This document shows, one piece after another, positions 36,622-45,821 of a stretch of DNA of 64,000 bases. The DNA comes from Plutella xylostella (taxonomy: Eukaryota; Arthropoda; Insecta; Lepidoptera; Plutellidae). Positions within the stretch are counted from its first letter, which is position 1, and each line of letters opens with the position of its first letter. The stretch lies in NCBI RefSeq assembly GCF_932276165.1, contig NC_064005.1, positions 9,486,001-9,550,000 on the forward strand. Direction: 5' to 3'. Made by a program: the position numbers and the translations under genes. The notes under the pieces were generated by a model. The model did no database searches. It had not been told where the DNA came from and saw only the letters and a program-made list of their open reading frames with translations.

Positions 36622-36744
36622 CCAGCAACGTGTCCAAGCTGTAAGTATTGAAATTTATGGTACCTAACTCACTTGGCGACGGTGTGGCATCGTCGCTAAT
36701 ACCATACATTTCAATATACCTACTGCTTGGATACGTAGTTGCTG
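36622..36744. repeat. Imperfect hairpin, about 37 paired bases
   Basis: CCAAGCTGTAAG-TATTGAAAT from 36634 pairs with its inverted copy ending GCTTGG at 36730; GCGACG and CGTCGC pair next to a 9-nt loop, and CAGCAAC/GTTGCTG extend the stem outwards. The size is similar to a miRNA precursor or a very small MITE. No other copy is in the window. Confidence 0.65.
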
Positions 36745-37189
36745 ATGTGACCATGGCATAGTAAGGAAGGCCTCTTACTGTAAATTTATTAAGGGCAGAT
36801 TTTTCAAAAACAGTTAAAAGCTCTGGTATCTGCAAGAATAGTTTACTTTAATTTAACACTCACATCTTTAGAAATCCCATACATACTCGTAATATTCCAG
36901 AGTAGGTAATTCTGTATGGTAAACTGAAAAAAATGATAATTTGCGTAGGTATGTCCCTTAGACTTTTTTAGTTGGACTGAAGGAGCACGTGGTTCATGAT
37001 TTCAGGAGCATTGCTTTTACATTCTGTATGTTTATAGGTACCGATATTTTATTATTTATTTGTTGTTTTTTGGATAACAACCGTCAGTAAAATTCCTATT
37101 GGATTTGAAGATGAACTAGTGCAGTCACGTGCACTGTAACCTGCAGGTTTCTCGGCCTCTTACTGTACAGCTGCAAGGATACGAGTATG

Positions 37190-38185
37190 CTAGATCTTTA
37201 GAGATAACAATAATAAATGACATCAGCGTAGGGAACAACACTCCCATGAACATCCAAACGAGCTTTTTGAGACACTTTCTGACTCCTCATTACAGAGTTC
37301 CAGGCTCCAATAAATTTATCTGATTTCCCACTTTCACTTTCAATAACCCCCTTACATCTCTCGTTAACAGGATACCCAAACAATACAAACTCATTCTCTT
37401 GCTGTAATCTTTAATTCTCTATCCTGATCTTACACTCAGTCACCGTTTCATCTCTTTCAAACATCATTACTTTCGCCTTTCATTCCCTTCATTTTTAAAC
37501 ATCATACCGGAAAATTACTTATTTTTGCAGCTATTCTACCGACGATGATAGTAAGACTTAATTGTCAGCGTACAACATGCACTTAAGAAGTAACTTTTCG
37601 ATTCGCAATCCTCTTTATCATCTTTTATATCCCTAACATAACTTTCTTTAAATAAATGAAACACCCAAGGCGAAGCACACATTAAGCAGGGCTTAACACC
37701 CCTGTGGATGCTAAACCAGTCAGTGTAGGCTCTATTTATCCTAACGCAAGCTAAAGTCCCTAAAGGGAACCCAGTGGTCGCGTCAATTGGCTGTCCACTC
37801 CATAAACGGACATTGTGTCCCACAAATCATTCCTCCTTACTATAAAAGCATTTCCTAAATCTAAGAAGGCACAGAACTCTGTTAAGCCAGGACCTATCTG
37901 TGACATTATACGTAGTGATAAGATCGTAATCCACAAATCCCATTCCCTTTCTTCAAATACCATGCCAACACATCCAAGATTTTTTATTCTCTGTCTCCCT
38001 ATATACCCTTTCAATCAATATTTTTGCATACAGAATCAACGATACTTAAGAGGCTGATGCCACGGTGAATGTTGCGGACCTGGAGAGAGCCTTTGTCTTT
38101 ATGCAAAGGAACTATGACCACTCCGTTCCAGTTACCTGGCACTGTACCGCAACACCAGCACTCATTGAGGAGTTGGTAAATCTCA
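37190..38185 (-). pseudogene. Decayed LINE reverse transcriptase
   Basis: On the minus strand, successive frames give recognisable pieces of one reverse transcriptase in the right order: PGNWNGVVIVPLHKDKGS, RGISLLS, AFLDLGNAF (from the DLEKAY block), NDLWDTMSVYGVDSQL, ACVRINRAYTDWFSIHRGV, ASPWVFHLF, then FERDETVTECKI and ARLDVHG. The FADD/YADD catalytic box is not intact. There are many stops and frameshifts, so the copy is old. It resembles the insect RTE/craft-like group with GVRQGCVASPWLFN, judged from memory. Confidence 0.72.
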
Positions 38186-38600
38186 GTTGCAGCCTCTCCC
38201 AATGAGCGCCACAACACTCGGTTCTCGGACTTCCTCCTCCAACCGGCTACCCGCCTACGGTCCAGCGGGCAGGAGGGCGTCCCACCCTGCGTCTGTCTGT
38301 TCGTGGTCTCCACTCGAGAACTCGTCTACCCCAACTGTTATCGATTCTTCGGCAGATATGACCAGCCCACTGCCACTTCAGCTTGCATATTTTGACAGCT
38401 ATGTCGGTAACCGTAGTCTTCTGACGGATAACCTAATTTCTGATATGGAGAGAGCTATGCTTGAGGTTTCTTTGATGGATATCAGATATTTGATGGATGG
38501 TGGACCAGTCCTACCGTCAGTGTCCAGGTCTCTGCAACATACGTCCTCACTGGCAGGACTCACTTTTGTCTTCAGGCTCTGAGGAATGCCCGAGGAGAAT
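38186..38600 (-). mobile_element. RTE LINE fragment with a micro-inversion
   Basis: The complement matches the RTE copy at 872-1860, from its RT C-terminal part down to the RSLGEA codons. At about 38444-38481, a segment of about 37 bp (ATGGAGAGAGCTATGC...) lies in the opposite orientation to its neighbours while both sides are collinear. The RTE 3' tail is missing and the fragment abuts the decayed RT at 38185. Confidence 0.75.
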
Positions 38601-38836
38601 ATGTGACGAAGTTTCCCGAATTTCCCGTTCTTAGCATGCCTTAAGAAACTGCGACATTCAGTTTTGTGTCTAGAACTATAAGCAGATTATCGTTGCATTA
38701 TTATAATTGATAACTAAAATTTATCTTAGAAAATAGAAACAAAATAATGGAAAAATACAATTTTCATGGAAAAATTTATTCAGGAAAGCATAAATCCGAC
38801 ATCGTAAAGAATATAAAGTCCACTTAAAATAGCAGG

Positions 38837-38962
38837 ATTTCCCACTTCCGACAAAATTTTGAGTACTAAGTTCAGTGATCATTGTTGAATCTCCCACTAC
38901 CAACAAAATTTATAATACCAAGTCCAGTTAACATTGTTGGATCTAACTCTTCCGACAAAGTT
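38837..38962. repeat. 52-bp tandem repeat, about 2.4 units
   Basis: Units start CCCACTTCCGACAAAA (38841), CCCACTACCAACAAAA (38893) and AACTCTTCCGACAAAG (38945). Each unit has TCCRACAA at one side and a near-inverted ATTGTTGRA at the other. They lie inside the TIR element near its right end, like subterminal transposase-binding repeats. Confidence 0.7.
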
Positions 38963-39212
38963 AATCTGGGATTTGACGGTTAATAATGTCACATGTGCCT
39001 TTTTTCACCTTTCCTATCAAAAATGCTAACTTTTTATCTTACTACCTTGTAGCACATTTAAAACTAAGTCACCATGCCGAATTTGGTTAAGATAGATAGA
39101 GTAATGTAAATTTTAGAACTATTTTAGTCATATTTAAAACTTAAAACGGCTCTACTGAAAAGTAGCGGTTTTTCACTTACGACATTGTTAATTGCTACAG
39201 TCGGTCTCTGTC

Positions 39213-39659
39213 ATCTCTCATTTCTCATCTTTTATGAAAACTCATAAGTCAGAATCAAACTTTATTCAATCAACAGTATCAGCACTAGCACAAATTTACA
39301 CACAGACACAACTAGTACACGTCAAATCTTATGTACCTAGGTAACTTTCATCAGTTTGCCATGTACCAATCACGAACAAAAATATCATCACAATGATTTA
39401 TTCTGATATACCATTCGAGTAATCACCTATCACCACGGTTAATCCAAACCGAACTCAAAGACGCACCTCCACCTCATGTGGATTGCACGCGTGTATCACA
39501 CGCTACGGTCACACAAGACCACGACTACAACCAGAGCCTTACACAAGCACGAGCTCTACACCCACTCTCTTCCACAAAGAGAAGTTGTCTTACCTCGGCT
39601 CAGCTACTGGTTAAGTCGAATTAATACGGTCGATAGTAACCACTCGAATCCACCCAAAG
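39213..39659 (-). other. Element A 3' internal region, right part
   Basis: Non-coding sequence between the TIR element and the end of the integrase frame. No open frame with a domain was found, and there is no env-like ORF. Confidence 0.5.
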
Positions 39660-39972
39660 TCAATCTTCATCATTCTCTACATCATCGTCAATATTGATTG
39701 GTACATCGCTCGCTGGCATCTTTCTTAACCTATCGTGAGTATTTGTAAGTTAATTTATAGCCTTTAGTCGATAACGATCACCATCTAAGACCTCGATTAC
39801 TTTAAAAGGACCTTTAAATTTTGCATCTAGTTTAGTTTGATTTCGCTCTTCATTTTCTAGCAAAACAAAATCACCAATCTCAAAATTCAATACTTTGGCC
39901 TTAGTCCTATCAAAACGAGTCTTATCATAGTCAGCTCTCCTCTGAATATTCTCTGACGCAGTTTCGCGAACG
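39660..39972 (-). pseudogene. Element A integrase C-terminal domain
   Basis: The complement encodes NIQRRADYDKTRFDRTKAKV, then DFVLLENEERNQTKLDAKFKG-PFKVIEV, the small beta-barrel that follows the catalytic core in Ty3/Gypsy integrases (GPY/F-like). A TAA interrupts it near 39760, and the frame ends at 39660-39662 after an Asp/Glu-rich tail. On its right it is cut by the LINE at about 39.97 kb; the upstream part of the integrase continues at 42622. Confidence 0.72.
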
Positions 39973-42621
39973 CGTTCCCGACGGTATCAGTGCTGCAATG
40001 TAATAGTGACCGGCTCGTTGCCATTAGAATAGAACACGCACAGCGTTCTATGTTGGTGTTCTCGGTGTATATGCCTACGGATGCGATTAATAACATAATT
40101 GAGTTTACTGAGTGCATAAGTGAAGTCATTGCGATAAGTGATAACAGTAATGTTGAATCAGTGTTCGTACTGGGTGACTTCAACGCGCATCCGGGTGAGC
40201 GCTTCGCTAAAGAGTTGTTATCGGTGTGCGGGACCCAGTCCTGGTCGTGTGTGGACATGGAGCTTCTTCCGAAGGACACATACACTTTTGAGAGTACCGC
40301 CAACGGAGCTCTGCGTTGGCTAGACCACTGTGTGGTGAGTAGCGCGGCTCGGCCTACTGTTATTAAAGCTTCTGTTTTGTATGGTATTTATTTGTCGGAT
40401 CACATCCCATTGTTAATAGAATGCAATATTAATTTAATTATACCTAAAGTAATAGACAAAATTTTTACTTGTAATTCAGTAAAATGGGGTGAAAGAAGTA
40501 GTGATCAAATTAATGAATATTCCAGCTTCTGTCATTCTAAATTAAGGTTGATAGATTTTTGTGACGTTTTTCGCGACTGCGCACATAAAAAGTGTAATAA
40601 TCACGACCATTTCTTGGAATTAGATACTATGTATACTCGTATAGTGAATATTTTAAAGGAAGGTGCTGAGCGCACTTATTTATGTAAAAATAGACGTAAA
40701 AATCGTCGCAAGTACATTACGGGCTGGAATAAGTATGTACGTGACGCTCACAGAGAGGCTCGACTGTGTTACCAAACATGGTTGTCGTATGGTAAACCTT
40801 GTAGTGGCTATATTTATAATAAAATGTGTGAGACAAGAAAAATATTTAAAAAGAGGCTTAAATATTGTCAGGACAATCAGCAGCAGATAAAAATGGATAT
40901 CTTGGCCAAGCATCACACTGAAAAGAAATTCAGTACATTCTGGAAAGCTACAAATAAATTAAATCCGAGGTCGAGCCCCCCCGTGAGCGCTGAGCGTGGC
41001 GGGCGCGCATGAACCGACTGATATTGCTAACGCATTCCGGCTTCATTTCAAGGTCGAATCACCGCTTACTGTGCCGGTGGGCGATGCTGAGGCCAACACT
41101 GACTGGGATGTCTCTAATATCTACACGGCTCGTGATATTGCGACTATTATAAATAAGATGGAAAGGGGTAAATCCCCCGGGCATGATGGCCTCAGTATCG
41201 AGCACCTAAAGTATGCGGGGGTTCACCTACCACGAGTACTGGCTTTGTTTTTTAACTTGTGTATTAGTCACTGTTATTTGCCGGATGGCCTTATGTATAC
41301 GGTGGTAGTTCCGATTGTTAAAAACAAGACAGGCGATGCCTCCGACATTTCCAACTACAGGCCAATTTCCTTGGCCACCGTCATAGCTAAGGTCCTGGAC
41401 AGTCTGCTTGATAAACAACTAGCAAAACACCTCGAGCTGCACGACGCCCAGTTCGGCTTCAGGCCTGGGCTGTCAACGGAGAGTGCTATACTGTGCCTCA
41501 AGCAGACTGTACAGTACTATACTAAGAGAAGGACGCCAATTTTTGCCTGTTTTTTTTGGATCTGTCGAAGGCATTTGACCTTGTAAATTATAATATTCTG
41601 TGGAATAAATTAGAAAAAGAAACAACTTTACCACACGAGACACTGTCGATACTTAGGTATTGGTATAGTAGTCAGCGTAATACTGTGAAATGGGTTAGCT
41701 CGCAATCTGATGTGTACCGGCTGGAGTGCGGGGTAAGACAGGGGGGGCTGAGCTCGCCCCGCCTCTTCAACTTTTATATAAATAAGCTAATCGTTGAGCT
41801 CAGCAGCGCCAATATCGGATGTCATGTTGACGGAGTCTGCATCAATAACATCAGTTATGCTGATGATATGGTGCTGCTGAGCCCATCGATTGAAGCTCTG
41901 AATAGACTGATCAGTATCTGCGAGTCATATGCGGCGGCTCAGGGGCTCAAATATAACGTTACAAAGAGCGAGTTCATGGTCTTCAGGGCGAGAGGCATGG
42001 AATATGACAGTATTCCGTGTGTCTCGCTCTGCGGATCATCCTTGCGCAGAGTTACCCAGTTTAAATATTTGGGCCACTGGGTGACGGATGACCTCAAAGA
42101 TAACTGTGACATTGAACGGGAGCGTAGGTCGCTGGCTGTCCGCTGCAACATGTTAGCCCGTAGGTTTGCACGGTGTACGAAGCCAGTTAAAGTAACGCTG
42201 TTTAAAGCTTACTGTCAATCATTCTACACCTGCAGCCTATGGGTGGACTTTACCCAGCGGACATACAGCGACCTGCGTGTCCAGTATAATAATGCACTGA
42301 GGGTTCTGTTGGGGCTGCCGTGGCGATGTAGTGCTTCGGGGATGTTTATGGAAGCAAGTATAAATGGTTTTGCCGCCATCATTAGGAACAGATGTGCATC
42401 TCTGATGGCTCGCATCCGCTGCAGTACCAACAGCATCCTCAGTGTCTTTGCTGATCGATGGGACTCTCCATTGACTCAGAGATGGATGCGGTTACACACC
42501 AATTAACATATTCTTGTTGTATATATATGCCTACTAACACTAGATGTAAGAACATTGTATTACTAACTGCTATGGACTTCTTGTCTGATAATAAATAAAT
42601 AATAATAATAATAATAATAAT
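39973..42621 (+). mobile_element. 5'-truncated LINE inserted in element A integrase
   Basis: A non-LTR element with part of the endonuclease, a full RT region broken by two frameshifts, and a tail of AATAAATAAT(AAT)n at about 42590-42616. The flanks on both sides are adjacent parts of the same integrase frame, which shows insertion with little or no target duplication. The clade is CR1/Jockey-like, perhaps near Rex1; this is uncertain. Confidence 0.82.
39990..42506 (+). pseudogene. LINE ORF2, two frameshifts
   Basis: Frame 1 (39990-41012) carries the second half of the endonuclease (VYMPTD, LGDFNAHPG, LDHCVVS, LSDHIPLL) and the linker. Frame 2 (about 40996-41586) carries SPGHDGLSIEHLK, NYRPISLATVIAKVLD and FGFRPGLSTESA. 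Frame 3 (41556-42506) carries DLSKAFDLVNYN, GVRQGGLSSPRLFNFYIN, the catalytic YADD box and the C-terminal region. The first shift lies near a C-run and GC repeats at 40978-40995. The second lies in a run of eight T at about 41550. The endonuclease N-terminus is lost by 5' truncation. Position 39990 is a GTG, not a real start. Confidence 0.85.
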
Positions 42622-42840
42622 ATTGACTTTGTTATCAACCTCACTACACATCAACGACAACGGTCTTGCGACTTTACCGATAAGTAACTCCAGTGGTGAA
42701 GCCTTTGTAACGCGGTTCAAGGTACAATTAATTGCAAGTTGTACTTCACCTAGAGCATCTTGCCATGATTTGTCGCCACTGGTCTCTACTGCAGTCAACA
42801 TCGATTTCAAGACGCTCATGACCTTAGCTTAACAGGACCT
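42622..42840 (-). pseudogene. Element A integrase fragment, end of catalytic core
   Basis: The complement encodes KSWQDALGEVQLAINCTLNR-VTKASPLELLIGK, the stretch of a Ty3/Gypsy integrase around its last core helices (the AINxT..SPxELLxG pattern). A stop lies a few codons upstream at about 42830, where the preceding pol sequence is deleted. Downstream it is cut by the LINE. Confidence 0.72.
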
Positions 42841-43043
42841 CAGGATTTGATCGACCTCAATGTCATAATCTTTTTTTTTTAAACTCAACAAGTCTGGCAA
42901 CCCGACAGATTAACAGTTCCAGGACTCGAACCTCGAAAATAATTCCACAGTACCGGTCACACTAACCTCATCCACGTAATGAAACATCTAGCCTCTAAAC
43001 TTTGAAACTACAGGCATAGTTTAAACGAAAACAGCTCACCAGA
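42841..43043 (-). other. Element A residual sequence at a pol deletion
   Basis: About 200 bp separate the gag end from the integrase fragment where protease, RT and RNase H should be. No coding similarity is visible. The deletion joint lies here. Confidence 0.5.
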
Positions 43044-43725
43044 TTAATGCAACATCCCAGCAGGCGCGCTCACTACGCATAGATCGACCCTCTTCTCCTT
43101 GGCTGCACCGGATCCACTCGCTCCTCCACTGGCAGCATCCTGGTCCTCTCTGCGACGCTTTGGACAGCTGGATGCGAAGTGTCCCTGGCTCTGGCAGTGG
43201 AAGCCAGTGACCGCAGTCTTCACTGTAGAAGGAGGCGGCATCCTCTTGAAATTGTCGCTTGATTGGGAAGGGGAACGCTCTTCTGGTCTTCTCCAACCAC
43301 GTCTTCTTTGTAGGCAGAACGTGGACTCGTGCCCTAATTTCCCACGGTTGCACTTTCTGGGAACGGGGACACTGTAGCTGCGCATTTTCTTACTATCGGG
43401 GTAGTCGTCGCTATTAGCTACTTTCCGTTTTAGAAACGAAACAGCATTGAGCTCTTACTGAAGCTGGTTGCGCGTAGTCACTTCCGTAGTGAAAGCCAGT
43501 CGTTGGACACGTCGGTCAAATCGGGAAACATGTGCCAACACTGTAGCCAAAGCAAGCTGTTCGGTATTCATATTCTTCCAGCGTGACATGATTGCAGTCA
43601 TCAGCGAGGCAGCATAAGTAGCAAGGCACTCATTTTCTGTCACTCAAATGAATTAGGAATGAAGCTGTATTTCTGGGCACTCGTACCTTGGTATGAAAAG
43701 CTCCGTGAAGTCACTCCATGTCATC
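43044..43725 (-). pseudogene. Element A gag, C-terminal part with zinc knuckles
   Basis: The complement encodes the later part of gag. It includes two CCHC-type zinc knuckles, both damaged: the first reads KCNRGKLGHESTFC with a Cys replaced, and the second reads GFHCQSQGHFASSC with its first Cys replaced by Gly. A frameshift lies near 43645 and an in-frame TAA at 43455-43457. The left part continues the gag segment at 57559 once element B is removed. The damage shows that this copy's gag no longer works. Confidence 0.75.
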
Positions 43726-43729
43726 CAGG
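43726..43729. repeat. Element B target duplication, left copy (CAGG)
   Basis: CAGG precedes the left LTR here and follows the right LTR at 57555-57558. Confidence 0.85.
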
Positions 43730-43950
43730 TGTTAGCCAAATTTTATACTAGTGGGAATTTATTTTTCATGGTCTGGCAACTCAAAAATATAAAAGTTGGT
43801 CGGGTAGTAGGGTTTATTAAAAAATAAAATATGGCGAATTTTTCACTCGGCAACGGAACGATTCGGCTGGTCTTGATTCTGTTGTCTGGTACTTAACTAC
43901 GATAAGAAGACATTAATAAATAGTGATCCAGAGAAAGGTGTTTTCTTACA
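43730..43950 (+). repeat. Element B 5' LTR
   Basis: 221 bp, TG...CA ends, with AATAAATAGTG near the 3' side as a possible polyadenylation signal. Confidence 0.92.
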
Positions 43951-44741
43951 AGTCGGAAGCGAGACAAATCTACGTGCCTGATCAAAGGCCGTTCGGACTA
44001 CAGTATCTGCTGCTGCGTGTTTTCAGGTCAGACTTTTGATATTCCATATTGTTCACCTCCTGAGGCTGAAGAACTCCAATCTGTGTTTTCGGTACATGTG
44101 TGACAATGTGTGTACTTACTTTACTTATGCGGAAGTGAACATAAAATTGTCCCATTGGTTATTGTGATTACCTATTTCTGGCAAAGTGTTACGTATTTCC
44201 CGGGCTCCATGAGCTTGATAAAGTGATTATTTGATAATGAAGTGAACTAAAATTGACCATTGATTGTAGTGCTTATAATTTCGGGCCAAGTGTAACATAT
44301 TTTTTGGGCCACGTGATTTCTGGTGATATTCAGTTGTATTTGTACCGCATACATGAGCATTATTTTAATTTTATGCTCACAATTTAATGAAATTGCTTAA
44401 TTGGTGTGAGTTGTGATTAGTGAAGTAGCTACTTATAACGGAACACTGATCGTTTAAACACTTGGTTACTATAAGTACTTTACATGCTAAACCGATGATA
44501 ATATTAATCAAATATATCATAGAATCTTCCTTTATTTTATATTTAGTGAATGATTAATCGAATTAATCCGATGTTTTTTTTGTAAGAGTTAATTCCTAAT
44601 GTAATATAGTGAATGTGAGTACTTATATTGAGGTTATTGATATCTTTTGGTTCTGTTTTGTATATTATAAGTGTTGGCCGTGTTTTATTTTGAATCGCTT
44701 TGGAGTTTACTGTCAGTTAAAAGTAAAAATTAAGATTAATA
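43951..44741 (+). other. Element B leader
   Basis: About 790 bp between the LTR and the gag ATG. AT-rich, no open frame. Confidence 0.6.
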
Positions 44742-44869
44742 ATGGGTAAAACAAAAAAAAGTCGACGTCGCAAGCGAAGTGAAAGTTCAAGTACTGAATC
44801 AGTTTCAAGTGATGATAGCAATGTACGGCGAAGATCTAAACACAGCAAACGTCGACGGTACAATCGGAA
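44742..44869 (+). pseudogene. Element B gag N-terminus, split by an insertion
   Basis: ATG 44742 opens a frame encoding a strongly basic, Ser/Arg-rich start (MGKTKKSRRRKRSESSSTES...). After 42 codons the frame runs into inserted sequence and stops at TGA near 44908. The same phase resumes at 45664, after the insertion, and runs into the main gag-pol frame without a stop. This is the likely true start of gag. Confidence 0.75.
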
Positions 44870-45663
44870 TCATCATCAATTTCATAAATTCTGTTCTGAC
44901 ACTTTCTGACTATTTTTTTATTTATCATATAAAATTGATTAGTACGTATTAAGAGATGACCTCTATATAATATGTCCCAGGGCATGCCACCGCCTACACA
45001 GCTGAAAAAATGCTTCTGCTTATTTTTTTACATGATAAGTATCATCAGAAATATCAATGTCATTTGAAAATGACCCATTTGTTGGTTGGCATGTAAACAA
45101 AGTTTAAATGTCACTTGTCAGTGTCATTTATGTTTTTTTTGAGACTAAGGCAATAGACAAAAAAAAATTGAGCCTAATATGTGACGCCACTTCCGGTTTT
45201 AAAATAATTAACTTTAAAGTTAAAAATAACATGCAAAAATTAATGTACATACAAAATAAAAAAATACGGGTCCTCTTATTTTTTATAAACTTTCCGAATA
45301 GCTAATAAAAATATAGGGTAAAGAAAATGAAATGTTGTCCATTGTTAGGGTAGGTTTTTACCTACTTATTCTTATCGTGTATAAGTTCCCGTTTTATTTT
45401 TATTTTATTTATTTTTTTATTTATATACCTATATATCTTAAAAATGTACATTTACTAATATGTTACATAACTTGTTTTAATAGATTTATCTCACAGCTGA
45501 TGTTACTTAATTAATCCCACATTTATTCATATGTTTCAATAGATTGTAAGTCTTGTAAACGTTATTATTTATGATTGTTTAGCCTAGGATTAATGTACAC
45601 TGGGTTGTTAAATAATCGTGTAAGTTTATGAAAATAAAGACCTTTTAAAACAAAACAAAACAA
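44870..45663 (+). mobile_element. 794-bp retro-insertion in B gag, 10-bp target duplication
   Basis: ACAATCGGAA occurs at 44860-44869 and 45664-45673, bounding the insert. The insert ends AATAAAGACC...(AAAAC)n, a polyadenylation-like signal about 10 nt before an A-rich tail, so it was made by reverse transcription of an RNA. It has no long open frame. It may be the 3' end of an unidentified LINE or a processed copy of a cellular mRNA 3' UTR. Confidence 0.78.
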
Positions 45664-45821
45664 ACAATCGGAAACATCGTAGGGAATCCAGTAGTCGAAC
45701 AGGCTCTGATAGCCATTCCTGTTGTGCTGCTCGTAGCCAAAATCGTGAGATAGCGCAAACACCACCGTTACCAACTCAGTTACCTGTAAACTTACAAACA
45801 CAGGTACATCTACCAGAACAA

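Larger units (their letters stand above)
35712..39204. mobile_element. 3.5-kb TIR element with 8-bp target duplication
   Basis: The ends are inverted: CGACTGTAGCAATTAACAAT then GTCGTAA from 35713, and its complement ending at 39203. About 28 bp match almost perfectly, with weaker matching further in. TCTCTGTC occurs directly outside both ends (35704-35711 and 39205-39212), an 8-bp target duplication as made by hAT or P-type transposases. No transposase was recognised, so the element is non-autonomous. It contains decayed LINE pieces (37190-38600), a hairpin (36622-36744) and 52-bp tandem repeats (38837-38962). I cannot assign the superfamily from the ends. Confidence 0.72.
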
